From NCBI GenBank assembly GCA_037576215.1, contig JBANDB010000001.1, positions 7,130,001 through 7,194,000 of the forward strand: a stretch of DNA of 64,000 nucleotides, in the 5' to 3' direction. The number at the start of each line of letters is the position of its first letter. Position 1 is the stretch's first letter. The position numbers and the translations under genes are program-made. The DNA comes from Armillaria gallica. Lineage: Eukaryota; Basidiomycota; Agaricomycetes; Agaricales; Physalacriaceae. Positions 11,523-24,100 of this stretch are shown here, in pieces. The notes beneath the pieces were generated by a model. It did not search any database and was not told where the DNA came from. It saw nothing but the letters and a program-made list of their open reading frames with translations.

Positions 11523-11671
11523 ATGTTCAAGCACGACCCGACCCACTCTAGATCATGATTTATGATAGGAACGGCAGAGGCGACCCACATCGCAGATATC
11601 ACGTACACATTCGGCTACACCCGCCACTGCACCTCTCTATTAGTATCTACGATACGGCTCCAACGACAGGC

Positions 11672-14504
11672 ATGGACAGTCGAGCTCAGGAAATTGTAGG
11701 TTCATCGGAAGCTCGGACCACTCATAGATGCTATCACCAAGAAGGGGAAACATGCCAAGACGACCCGTCTGTGCACTGGAGGAAATGCTACAGCACTTTG
11801 ACTGAATATGACTCCAAGGTCGTTTCCTCGTGGACAGAAGAGATGAATACGACCCTCATTTTTGTGAGTGCTTCGATTCTAAGTACTGCTTCTATATCAG
11901 CACTGACGGTTGTATCATAGGCTAGTCTTTACTCCGCTGTTGTTACAGCATTCCTGGTCGAATCGTATAAGTGGCTTAGTGCGGACCCTGTTGAAGCTCT
12001 TTTGTCCCGTATCTCCTCCCAGCTGGATTCGGGTACAAACTCTTCCTCGTTCAAACCATCGTACACTCCCTCGAGTTCCGATGTTGCCATAAACGCTGCC
12101 TGGTTCTCAAGCCTGGTTCTCGCCCTGTCGGCAGTCCTCATAGCTATACTCGTCAAGCAATGGCTCTTCCACTACACTTGGATGAACAGCCCAGTGTCCG
12201 GGCAACCTCCTCGTATGGCGATGGCCCTGCGTCATTTGAGCTATACCAGTTTGACTAATGGGGTGACGTATTATTCCGCTGCTTGTCCTTCTCTCCTTCT
12301 TATCATTTCCCTTTTCCTTTTCTTCACGGGTCTTATCATACTTCTCTGGACTTTGAATTCAATTGTCGCTGGATTGATCACCATTTTGACCAGCTGTACG
12401 ATTGTTTACTTCCTCGTCACAACTGTTGCACCTTCCTTCAACCCAAATTCCATCTGCCGTTCTTCTCAAGCTTGGTACTTCTATCACCTCGTATCAGCCT
12501 GGCGCTCTATATGCACAGCTGGACGTATCAAGAATGACATCACTACATGGACAGAAATGTCTTTGAAGTGTCTAGGCTCCAGAAGCAGTGAATACCTTAT
12601 ACACGCATTGTTATGGGTGCACAATCACGCAGTCGCATGGGACCTCCCTTGCATACAGTCCGTTTGGAAATGCTCCAAAAGCCTGGATGATGAAACAGCA
12701 CTGCAAGTGCTATGCGACGTCTACTTAAACAGTCCGCCAACACCCTACGAATACAGCATTCTATCAAAGGAATACACGAATATTTGGCGGTGCTGGATAG
12801 GCGATGAAGAGATCGAGGAACTGTATGAGCTGTTGCTGCGAACCTTCCCCGATAATACTTGGGTCACCACGAGCCCGAAACTTGATCTTAGGAACCATGT
12901 TGATGCATTCTGCTCGTTACATTTCGGAATTGAGTACAGTCATGGACGGTCCCTCACAATTCTTGCAGGGCTGAATAAGCTTGCCGATCTCTTATCCCCG
13001 GCGGATGTTAGATTGACAAGTCTAGCGGAGGAAGACAGTTCTTCTGCGGAGATCAAGGATCTGGCAGAGATCAAGCAGGGGATCGCGTACACTATCCATG
13101 TTGCCATGACCGCACGTTGGTCCGGAACCCATGCCATCGGCCCGGATGAAAATGCGCTCACTGTTCTATCACAAGGTGGGGCAGGTTTATTACAAGTACA
13201 TGCTAGTTGTTCTGATGAGTCGATCCACAGCATCTCATCTGTTAATGATCCTCATCGATGCTTCTTGCGATGCAGCAGCAGGCCAGACATCGGCGACCGA
13301 TACGACCGGGAACATGTTCTATTTTCTAGTGAACGCTGCAATGAATCTCACGCATTTCATTGCAGATCAGCTGGGTGAGCCTGGGCGAGTGAGCGATGAG
13401 CAGTTGTCGAGGCTATTGGGTGCCATGGTTGCATTCCCAGCACCAACGGACGACGACGTCGTTTATAAGAAGTGGTACTTGCGGAAGACCTGGGCTCCGA
13501 CCTTGTTTCGTTACAATGGAAAGTCAGTCCGGGATATGTGGGCTACTCGTGACGGATTGAAGGCACCCGCCGCCATTATGAAACTCTTGGCCGTGTCTGA
13601 CAATCCTCTGCTTGACACGGATATCTACAATCCAGGTGATCCACTGGATATTCTTATGTTATATATGTTGTATGGGAATAAAGAAGTACATTCTCCGTCT
13701 CAAAATATCATTCAGATACTCATTGAATTTGTAGCAAAGATGTTCAGCCTATATCCACAGCGCAAAACTTGCTGGTGTTGTACTTGAGGAGTATTACACT
13801 CCTGTCGGTGCTCGCTGGTGGCAGCAGAGATTGACGCCATCCGAAATTAGTTCTGCGATACATGCGTTAATTGACGAACTTGCTCTTCTAAACTCAACGA
13901 CGCCAGATGGACAGTGCTTTTCCGTCCTATGCGCTCTACTTTCAGTGCATACCACGGATGATGAAACTATGGGGAAGATTGGATCTCTCTTTGCAAGCCG
14001 GATCAATGCATGCATCTCCTCCAATCCATCTTCAAACGGTACTGATGTTCCCCACGCGGATATGCGATCCTGGTCACAAACCCTTGTTCGAATTTTGTCG
14101 AATCCCGAGACAGTAGCAGAGTTACAAGCTACGCTAAGTACGTTTTCTGGTTCATTTTCGCCAGCAGCTACTTAACATAATGTCCAGTTCCAAGGGTTCT
14201 TTCCAGTCTCGTCCGATACGCGAAATCCAATTATATTTCGGGTGGAGAACTAACAGAAATTTTTATATCTTCTTCTGCCGTTGCGCTGCAATTGGGCTGC
14301 CAGACATCCTGCGATGATGTACTGGACGACATAAGAGGGTTGATGACATTGATGGCAGGGTCTATTGAAGGTGACTATGATACGCAAGTGGTAAAGGACG
14401 CTCGGAAACGGTGGAAGGAAGTGATTGACCTGCCTCAGGTCATTCCTCAGCGTCACCTCGAGGATGCGTATGCGCTACTTGAAAAGAGTATTCGAAGTCA
14501 GTAG
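11672..14504 (+). CDS. DUF6535-domain membrane protein, copy A (five exons)
   Basis: Exon 1 (11672-11863) ends SSWTEEMNTTLIF. A 57-nt GTGAGT...CATAG intron (11864-11920) is removed, giving LIFASLYSAVVTAFLVESYK, the hallmark of the DUF6535 family (role unknown, predicted membrane protein). Exon 2 (11921-13175) encodes NAAWFSSLVLALSAVLIAIL near residue 120-145 and a double hydrophobic block near residues 188-237. A 55-nt intron follows (13176-13230, branch-like CTGATG). Exon 3 is 13231-13685, ending before GTACAT. Exon 4 continues to 14137. A 50-nt intron (14138-14187, GTACGT donor) precedes exon 5 (14188-14504), which ends LLEKSIRSQ and TAG. The start is the ATG shared with copies B and C. The one oddity is the intron 3 acceptor: the CAG available at 13760 throws exon 4 out of frame and gives a stop at 13785, so full-length product (about 865 aa) is doubtful. 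This is the only copy without an insertion. Confidence 0.75.
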
Positions 14505-14639
14505 TACGGCCGGTGGTTTATTCTTCACGACTGTACCACGATATCTATGACAGCAGAGGTAGAAACGATCACTGCTTCCCACGCGGAAGCAAATGTTATT
14601 TATTTCGTAGTCCACGAGGAACATGCTCAAGTCTGATTA

Positions 14640-16195
14640 GCGCTTCTGAACATCGACGTCCTCGATTGATAAGGAGACTGGATAATTTACGCGTAAAATA
14701 AGAAGATCAGAGAGAAATCCACTGAAGCAAAGAATCATGTGTTTGCAATCTGTAGAGATTTTGGCGTTAAAACCCGATTATATACCCTCTTCCTAATTCC
14801 TTGCCGATACCCTGCAGATAGATAGGTCTTGAATGTCGCCTCGAGGTGAACAGATCTGTATTCGCTCTTCCCCGGGCATTCTTCTCGGGTAGTCTGTGCT
14901 AGGAAAAACCTCATGATAGTGCAATCGAAGTTGCTCTGGTCTCCTGCTCATCTCCAAAATTCTTCTATCCAGAGAGATCGGTGAATGATCCAAGAGATCT
15001 TCTACGATCTCGCGTATAGCAAGCAGGCTCCAGGCCACCTGCAGGCTTGCGGGGTTGCGAAGATCAGATAAAGGGTATGCGTAACGCTTGAGGCCTCGCC
15101 CTCGGTGATTACAACATGCAGGGGCAGGTTGTGACGAAGTATGTGAGGTTCGATAGCGCGTTGACGGTGACGTTCCCACTGCTGAAGGACGTACGATAAA
15201 CATATTCCAGGTGAGGCGACTCGGTCGATGGCCGGATAGTGAAGGACAGTGACTGTGAATTGGGGAAGTTGCAATAAGATCGTGAGAGATTTATGAATAT
15301 TGCCAAGGACGATATCTGATCTTGATGAAAAGGTGATCTTCGTTTGGCGTCAGAGTGGAGATAACACAAGCTGGGAGCTCAGAATAGCTGCATATGCAAC
15401 GGGATGACAGACAGGTGAACAGGATAGCCGGCGACGTGGTCTCTCGCGAGAAGTGCTAAACACTGAGGTCAGAATCACTAATTCAACGAAACAACAGGAG
15501 ACGCACGAGATGAAGACGTCTATTACTAACTGTAATGTAAAATCCGGTAGTCTTTTGTGCGAACTTCCGACTACGCGTGCTGTTCGTCTATTATCCTTCG
15601 CAGGCTGATCTTTAGGGCTGTCCGACATGGCCATCTATTCTCGTTATGTAAAGTAAGAGAACTGGAGCAACAAAGGAGACGGGCTTACCAAACGTCCCTG
15701 CGCATATACCCAGGACGATATCTGCTTAAGAATGCTCAGGGTGGCGCCATATACTCCACTGATGACCTTCAGGTCTCTTTTCCTCATTGATGATTCAACG
15801 AAGCCAACGGTATCATCGACGTTGGTTAAACGCAAGTTAAACGCGCTCCCCGAAGTCGGGAAATTCAGAAGCTCAAGCGCTCAAGTCTATAGAATAAATC
15901 AGAGAGATTTATGTAACGAGGGAAAAGGGACGCACAAAGTTGGGATACAGGACCTATGCTGCATGGATCCACTATGGCTTTTTCTCTCGATTATGCATCA
16001 TTCAAGACGATCTCCCGAGCCAAAAATCTGGTTCCCGAGGCGAAATATGCCCTGGTTTTGCACTGCAGGACTCGGTGGTGACGCGAAAATAAATATGATC
16101 ATCGAAGAACATGGCCCGTGGTTCCGGAGCAGTAAGTAATCGGGGACGTCCCAAAATGGCAGTCGCGATTTGTCTGCTTTACTGCCTTCTATTGG
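14640..16195 (-). repeat. Repeat unit U3a (truncated)
   Basis: A partial unit U begins shortly downstream of DUF6535-A. It contains the AACATCGACGTC segment, the PGICLSYVLQQW and NLIDL-type frames on the minus strand, and the CTATTCTCGTTATGTAAAGTAAG block near 15635-15660. The GACGTCCCAAAATGGCAGTCG motif is at 16145-16165. It ends abruptly at about 16195, where the sequence jumps into the opposite end of the next unit. All frames are broken. Confidence 0.55.
16145..16165. promoter_or_regulatory. Recurring GACGTC-containing motif, copy 3
   Basis: GGGGACGTCCCAAAATGGCA at the right end of U3a lies just before the unit-unit junction. It is the same motif as in the other units. Confidence 0.35.
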
Positions 16196-18166
16196 GTCCC
16201 CAAGACGCAAGGAAGACTTCTGAGCTGGTCTCAACGATAGATATCGCACGAGTAAGATAGCGGTGTTGAGAAAAGGGTGTTAAGGACCATAGCCGAATCA
16301 AGAATAAGTGGCCAATCCCCTTGTAGACAGACGTCTTCGTAGTAAGCAGAGTCGTTGGCGAAATTTGAATTCAACAGCTGATATTGAGCGACAAGCAGCG
16401 GCACGCACCGGGATAAATGCTTTATTGCGACTAGGAATCGCTCGGTAAAAACAGGATAGGACAGCTATATAGTAGGAGCCTGCGTAATCAACAACATTAC
16501 TTCGGAAGGACCTTAAGCAAATGACGGAGCAACGTACATCCACTAAGAACTAAGCTCCGCGAAATCAGTCGTCCCTACATGTCCGGTAGATCAAAACAAT
16601 CTTGTGGTTACATATCGTAATGGGTAGAGTAAGGATCTCTGCAGAGTGCACAGTCTCCCCAGGTTCAACGAGATAAGGATAACCCTAGTCCGAGAGAACT
16701 GCGTGAGGATGGGCACGCACGATTCTGATCAGCGATGTCGTCGATTAGCAAGGATGTCTGATACGAGCAAACAAGAAAACTATAGAGCAATTCACAGAAG
16801 TAAAGAAACTCACCGAATAAAATAATCCTACGCTTGCACCTCAAAACCCATCGATGTGCAGTCTTCCTAATTCCCAAGCACAGGCTTCTCCAGCAAAGAT
16901 ATAGGCGCGCTATCCACACAATAGCAGTGCCACGAGGAACTCTTCTGCTCTCTTCCAAAGTCATGTCTCGTCATCCGAAGGGATGTGCAAATCGAAGGGC
17001 CCAACAGACGTACCCACGAGATCCTCCGTGATCCCGCGTATTCGCAATATCAAGACCACACTGCAGGATTGCGACGAAGATCGTGGCCGGTGTTTCATGT
17101 AGATGGTGGGGTGCGACAAAGTCTACGAACTTGACAACGTCTAGATGGTGGAAACACACGAGCCTACTGAATATATTCTAGGCGGGACGATTCGTTTGAT
17201 GCTTCGGAGTGGTGCGTTGGTGGACAGAGACTGAATTGGGGAAATAAGAACAGGGTCGTGAGAGGCTATAGACAAGAAATCGGACTATAGTAAGAAGGGT
17301 GTGGATTGATCTCGGTGTGGCGCCAGACTGGGAATAATAAAGTTGGGAAACAATGCAGCAATACGTCGCAGTGAGCCGTTGTGGGATTTACGCGACGTGA
17401 TGACAGACAACAGTGAATACAACCGCCAGAACTATGCTCCCTCGAGTACCGCTAAACATTACGTGGTTAGATTTCCGAACTCAACAAAACGCCGGGCCAC
17501 GCACAAGATCGGATCTTCTATGTAGCATAGAAGCCGGTAGCGTCATGAATGAACCTCCGCGCGCCAGACATGTGCCCGTTACGCCTTGTTCTGCGCAATT
17601 TGATCCTTAAACGCTTCATAAACTGGGTGTAAAACGTTCCGACGTGGCCATCTGTAATTATTATGTAAATCAAGAAGGTTGGGGCAGCGAAGAGAGGAGC
17701 GGACCAAACGTCGCTACGCATACACCCAGGATACCACGCCAACAGCAGACTTGATAGTGGTTGGTGGACCGTGGTGCCATATGCACCACCGGTGACTGGC
17801 ATGGGTTTTCTTCCTTGCCGACGCCCTGACGATTCATTGGTTGTACGGGCTCCGAAGTCAGAAGCTCAGGCCTATCAGGAAATTCAGTGAAATATATGTG
17901 ACGAGGGAAAGGGACGCACCAAATTTCGAATATTAAGGATACATATTCATACCCCGTGGCCTCTCTCTCAATTCTCCATCGTCGAAGACGTTTTCCAGTG
18001 CCAGGAATAGGAATCCCGAGGCGATATCGGTTGCTCTGGGTCTGCACAGTAGGACGCAATGGCGGCGCGAGACAAAATCTGAGCGCGCGCATATAACTTA
18101 TTCGAGCCGTAGAAAGGAATGAAGGTGATGTTCGAAGGACATGGTGGATCGGGATCAAGAATCGGT

Positions 18167-18187
18167 GACGTCCCAAAATGGCAGTCG
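18167..18187. promoter_or_regulatory. Recurring GACGTC-containing motif, copy 4
   Basis: TGACGTCCCAAAATGGCAGT, identical in its first 20 bases to the U2 copy at 8762-8781. The regulatory role is inferred. Confidence 0.35.
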
Positions 18188-20030
18188 CAATTTGTCCACG
18201 TTACCGCCCTCTACCCGTCACCTACAATTCTTGTTTGATCTGACTACGCCGCGGTTATGATACTAAATGCTCCAGGGGACGATGCGCCTTTTTAGAGCAG
18301 CGGACTCAGTTATCGTCGTGGAGGCGCCGACAGTCTTAGAGCCAGGAACAACGAAGAATTCAATGCAAAGTTCCCCCAGTACTCGGATTACTCACTGTAT
18401 TGCCTTCTACGGTGGATCTAGGTCATGCTGGCGAGGCAAGATTAATTAAGAGCCCGCGTGCTTCTACTCAATGTCTCAATGTTGACTGATCTATTTTTTT
18501 TCCAGTGAGGCGCCCAAATCCCTCTCACTAGTCCACTAGATTATCTCAACGGTCCTCTAATGCTTCCGCGTTACGCAATCTATACATGCACTTAGGGTGA
18601 ACACCTGATACGTCGACACTTTCGAAGCAAGGCCTACGTTCCGAAGACCGTAACCCTGAGGCCTGAGCGCTTACTGGAGCTCCCAACTACGATTACTGCT
18701 GTGCATTTGCTGTAGAACGAAGCCGCTGTCAAACAGTCCATGCGTACGTTATTCTATCACAAACCCTGGGACCTTGCCTCTGACAGTGATTTTCTTCGTA
18801 GGACAGCCTTGAGTCAGCTTCCTGATTATCGATGGTCACACTTGTGATTGTCCCGTGGTAGAGCCTGAAGATGGGACCATAAGCGCGCCCATACATCAGA
18901 AAAGCATGTCGTCACGTGTACATTTCTAGGAACATACAGGTTCGTGCTCGAGCTACAGATGAAACGCAGGACACTAACCTCATCAGCTCCGTTCGCTTTC
19001 AAACATCCACAACGTGATATCTCAGGCATAGAATCCCACAACCTTGAATACGGGTGTTCGTTCATCACTAGCTAGCACGGCGTCTATTGTGCACCGGATT
19101 TGATTTCATGAGGCAAATAAATCTACGCCCAGGAAGATTGTGTCAGGGCGATGGTATACTCGAGCGGGAAACTCATCTCGAACGGAGTGTTCCGAAATAT
19201 CGGTCCTTCCATTAGGCGAGATAACAACAAGGTTGAAGGCAGATATCGTGCTTCTATCAGCACAGGTGATTGTAATGAAGTTCTTGATGTATACTGACGC
19301 TATCTTTTTTCGTATCTCCAGAGTCCAGAGATAAGATCGCAAGAAAGAGCGTCATCGGTGCCACAGAATCTGGCCTCCGGTTGCTCGATTTGACAAGCCC
19401 ACTCTCTGATCTCTTATCGACGTGAAGTGAGGTGATTTGACTATCGTCGTGGATAAGCGTGCTTCTTTCTTTGACTACTCACATCAGTCACTGTTGTTCG
19501 TACTTCTAATAGTCGCTGTTCGCAATGCTCATTATGCTCCATAGGGTGGGAAACGGGCGGCTTTGCAGATTCTCTTGTATCACATTGGTTGATATCTCAG
19601 AACCGGTGATATCTGGATATAGAACGCTGTGTATGCATGGAATAACACTGCCAATCCATGGGCCTGAAATGACTGTGCGGCTCTCAAAGACGAAGAACGC
19701 GAGATACCAAACGAGTATGTAAATCAAGCGTCGTCGTTGTTCTCAAGCATGGGCCAGAGCACCACCAAAAATACCTTCACAGCTATCCTGGTCGACATCT
19801 TTGAGGCTGTTGCGCAGAATTGAAAGGGCAAGCGCTTAACGAGTGATTAGATTGCAGCTGGAGAGACAATACAAAGACGTACATGCCTCGGGGTTATGGA
19901 CGTACCGTAGTATGTTCGACATGCTGTCCCTTCTTGGTTTCTTGCGGATGAGTTATCCCCGATCATTCTGGAATCCGGACTTGGTTCGCGCATTGCCATG
20001 TGACAGTCTGAGTAAGTACGCATCTATCGT

Positions 20031-20093
20031 TATGCCACGTACTTAAATACCAGCACGGAAAGTGCTGTCCCCCCAATATCGCACCCGCGCCAC
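20031..20093 (+). promoter_or_regulatory. Conserved leader block, copy 2
   Basis: Matches 10553-10614: TACTTAAA, GGAAAGTGCTGTCCCCCC AATA and CACCCGCGCCAC, ending at the ATG of a short ORF. The role is inferred from conservation and position. Confidence 0.3.
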
Positions 20094-20297
20094 ATGATTC
20101 AACCACTCGGTCCTACAGCTGGAGGCCCCAAGCCCTCGAGCCAATGTGCACGCGTTCCCTCTCGCATGAAGCCTCCTAAGATTTCTCAACCCGATGCCCA
20201 TACTTCGTCTAATGGCGATACAAGATCTTCGAGAAAATCTGCGTGTAAATTTTTGCGTAGACTCCGATTTGTGTTGTCATCCGGAGCACACCAGTAG
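20094..20297 (+). CDS. Short conserved ORF, second copy
   Basis: Counterpart of the ORF at 10615. It reads MIQPLGPTAGGPKPSS, then ARVPSRMKPPKISQPDAHTS and SNGDTRSSRKSAC. The shared frame with copy 1 persists although about 45 bases near the N-terminus differ in length by a multiple of three, which argues mildly for coding. After RKSA the two copies diverge, and a GT at the divergence point could be an exon end. The function is unknown. Confidence 0.3.
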   Translation: MIQPLGPTAGGPKPSSQCARVPSRMKPPKISQPDAHTSSNGDTRSSRKSACKFLRRLRFVLSSGAHQ

Positions 20298-21142
20298 TCA
20301 ACCTCCGTGCGGAGCAACTGTTTTGTATATTGTAAGCAGAAAGATGATTTTGTTTCATAGAGACGCCACAGAACTAGATGTATTTAGAAAGGATATCAAG
20401 CAATGCATAATGGGAACTGGCAGGCTCATAGATGTAAAGGGACAAATATCTGCTTGGCGAGCAGACGGATACACCTGTAGCTAGATTGTTAATTGATACC
20501 GGAGTTCCAGATTTTCTTTTTCTTTTTCTTGCATACTTACCTTCACGTTGTCCCTCTGACATACTACTTCCACGCATAAATATACTGATTAACATTGTTA
20601 TATTATAGAAAATCGTATGATGTAAGTACGATTATGGAACGAATAAAGTCTCCGCAGTGCAAACGGCGTTTGGTTGAGACCTTCAGGCCTTCGCATGACC
20701 ACTGACAGCAACAGATTACATGCTGTGATTCGGCTGTTATCACTGTTGACCGATAAGCCAAAATTAAAGGTACCCCGCTGCTCGACCGGGTATATGTAAA
20801 TGAATAGACGTCAGGATCTGCTCCAATAGGCGTTGTAGTTTGGTCAACGCTAGGCACCCCCTCCTGCCTGAGTTTCAGTCGTTCCGACCAGCACTGACCG
20901 AGACCTCCGAATAAGTAGATCAGGGCTCGACCAGGGTGTTCATGCATCTTGGTGTGTCGTACTTAAAAGCAATGCATCACGAATCACGAATCATGTTCAC
21001 GCACGACCCGACCCACCCTAGATCATGATTTAGCGCTGGGGCAGCAGAGCCCAGATGACACACCACGTGCACATTCGGCTACAAACACCACTGCACGCTC
21101 TCTCTCTCTACCAGACTGAGTGATACGGCTCCAACAACAGGC

Positions 21143-24100
21143 ATGGACAGTCGAGCTCAGGAAACTGTAGGTTCGCCGGAAGCGCAGACGACTCATAGGT
21201 GCCACCACCAAGAAGGGGAAACATGTATCTCGAGCCAAGAAGACCTGTCTTTTCACTGGAGGAAATGTTACAGCACTTTAACTGAATACGACTCCAAGGT
21301 CGTTTCCTCATGGACAGAAGATATGAATACGACCCTCATCTTTGTGCGTGCCTCGATTTTAAGTACTGCTTCTGTATCAGCACTGACGGTTGTATCATAG
21401 GCTAGTATTTACTCCGCCGTTGTTACAGCATTCCTTGTCGAATCGTATAAGCGGCTTAGTGCGGACCCTGTTGAAGCTCTTTTGTCCCGTATCTCTTCTC
21501 AGCTGGATCCGGGCTCAAACTCCTCCTCATTTAAGCCATCGTACACTCCCTCGAGTTCTGACATTGCCGTTAATGCTGCTTGGTTCTCCAGCCTGGTTCT
21601 TGCCCTATCGGCAGTCCTCGTAGCCATACTCGTCAAGCAGTGGCTCTTCCACTACACTTGGAGGAACAGCCCAATATCCAGGCACCCTCCTCGTGTGGCG
21701 ATGGCCCTGCGTCACTTGAGCTATACCAGTCTGACCAGTGGGGTGATCTATTATTCCGCAGCTTGTCCTTCCATCCTTCTTATCATTTCCCTTTTCCTTT
21801 TCTTCACGGGTCTTATCACACTTCTCTGGACGTTAAATTCGATTGTCGCAGGATTGATCACCGTTTTAACAACCTGTACGACTGTTTACTTCCTCGCCAC
21901 AACTATTGCACCTTCCTTCAACCCAAATTCTATCTGCCGTTCGTTTCAAGCATGGCACTTCTACCGCCTTGCATGTGTCTGGTGCTCTATATTCACAGGC
22001 GAACGTATCGAGAATGGAGCCACTACGTGGACAGAAATGTCTTTGAAGTTTCTGGACTCCAGAAGCAGTGAATCTCTCTCATATGCATTGTTATGGGTAC
22101 ACAGTCACGCAGTCGCATGGGACCTCCCTTGCATACAATCTATATGGAAATGTTCTAAAAGCCTGGACGATGAAACAGCACTCCAAGTGCTATGTGACGT
22201 CTACTTGAACAGTCCGCCTCCACCCAACGAATATAGCATTCTATCAAAGGAATACACGAATATTTGGCGGTGCTGGATAGGCGATAAAGAGATCGAGGAA
22301 CTGTACAGGCGGTTGCTGCGCACCTTCCCCAATAAAACTTGGGTTGCCACGAGCCCAAAAATTAATCTTAAGGGCCATATAGATACATTCTGCTCGTTGC
22401 ATTTCGGAATCGAGTACAGTTACAGCCGGTGATGAGCCTCCAGGCTCTGTACGCTCAGAATTCGCGGATTTTACCTGCTAATTAACGCTACTGTCCCTTC
22501 AACGGCCTCTCAGCAAACCAATGATTACACGCTCACTGATACCACTTTTATCCTACGGCAACCACTCCTCACGCGCTTTGTTATCCATCTCATCTTGCCA
22601 CGCATCATAATTGCCGTACTTCATCACGGCAAGGCACCTTCGATCGACAATCATCCCAATACAGAATTGATGCATCACTCAGAAGCATCTAGTTGACGCG
22701 CTCATTGATCACTTAATGAAAATGACATGATTGACGCGAGTACCCTCCCAGCTACGGCGACTACAGACCATGTTTACTAAGGCTGTTACTTCGCCAAGGC
22801 CTCAAGAAAATGTTACCCCACGCATACTCCTCAGTACAACGACTATTGCTCAAGTAATCCGCAGCTAAACAGCACCTAACAATCCGTGCATCGCTCAGTC
22901 AAACCATACGGTTCGCATCTATATGCAGCAACATCGACGAGTTGCTGTTACTTTAGAAGACCAAGGACCATATGTTTCCTATGACTTTTTACAAAGCTAA
23001 GGCCTTACAGCCTTACTAAGTCTCGCATATTTACTCTATTTATAAATTCGTACTTTTAGTATAAAAACTAGCTAGAAAACATAGTTATGGAGCAGTTCAT
23101 CTCTAGTCGACCCCAGGCTACGTCAATTATCATCACGCTCTAGTCTATCGCCAGTAAACAATGTCTATTCACCGTTCTATGGCAATATATCGTTTACACC
23201 AGCATATTCTTGATTGCACGTCGACTCTTGAAGCTCACCAGAGTTATTCCACAGTTTTTAACTGTGAAGAGTCCTTCGCTACGTGCTCTTCGCTCTTAAC
23301 ACTATTGGTGCATGCTCATACTGTGCCAATATGTGATCGCCGCGCTATACCTCGCCCCACGTTATCTTTTATAGGCCGTCATCGTTTCACTTTCACACCA
23401 TTGGAGTTTTATTGTTTCTCTTTCGCCATCGTTATCGTCACCCACTTGGGTAGTCTCAGAGCAGACTTAGGATCAGTTCAGCAAGTTTTCGTATAGTATC
23501 AGTCCCTCGAGTGGACTTGAAGGTTAGTTTTGACATAGGATAGGATCGTTTCAGTACCAGACCAGTTTCGACATCGACTCAGCACCCTCGCATCATATAG
23601 GACCAGTATCACCACCAGTTTTCGTAGTTCCACGTTTTCTCTCACCAGTCCACCCTCAGCACCTCGTTCCACGTTTATTTTGCCATTTGCAGTCCCCACG
23701 CTGTTTTCTCATCACCTCGCTCACCCATAGACTATTGCCGACTGTTTAGTCTATTCTCCATCGTTCACCTCGCTCCGATTAACGTCGAGCAACGTTTTCT
23801 AGTCTCGCAGCACGTTTTCTCATACGGATTCATGGTATTCACATCATACCCGTTTTCGTTCCCTCTCATTTCGAGAGATCCCTACCGGCTTGAAGCCATA
23901 GCATTTAGTACTCGACTACCAAGCAGTACTACTTCGCAGACTTAAAGTCGCAGTGTATTCTTGCATATAGAGGAATTGTTCTACTGCACGGAGGTGCCCC
24001 GAACCACTCGCACACACAATCGCCTTGATTGCCGTGCCACTACGTTAAATAACCAAGCTCATTCCGAGTTGGTGTTGCCGTTGCCACGGAAGTCTCAGGC

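Larger units (their letters stand above)
16196..20960 (-). repeat. Repeat unit U3b
   Basis: This unit starts within the segment GGGTCCCCAAGACGC (compare 62458) and runs through the conserved minus-strand frames. These include TAIVWIARLYLCWRSLCLGI near 16,900 and GILGVCVATFGPLLSS near 17,750. It continues through the 18180-20960 right part, which is nearly collinear with 8800-11460. Stops interrupt the frames. The right end again leads directly into a DUF6535 gene. The second GACGTC motif is at 18167-18187. Confidence 0.65.
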
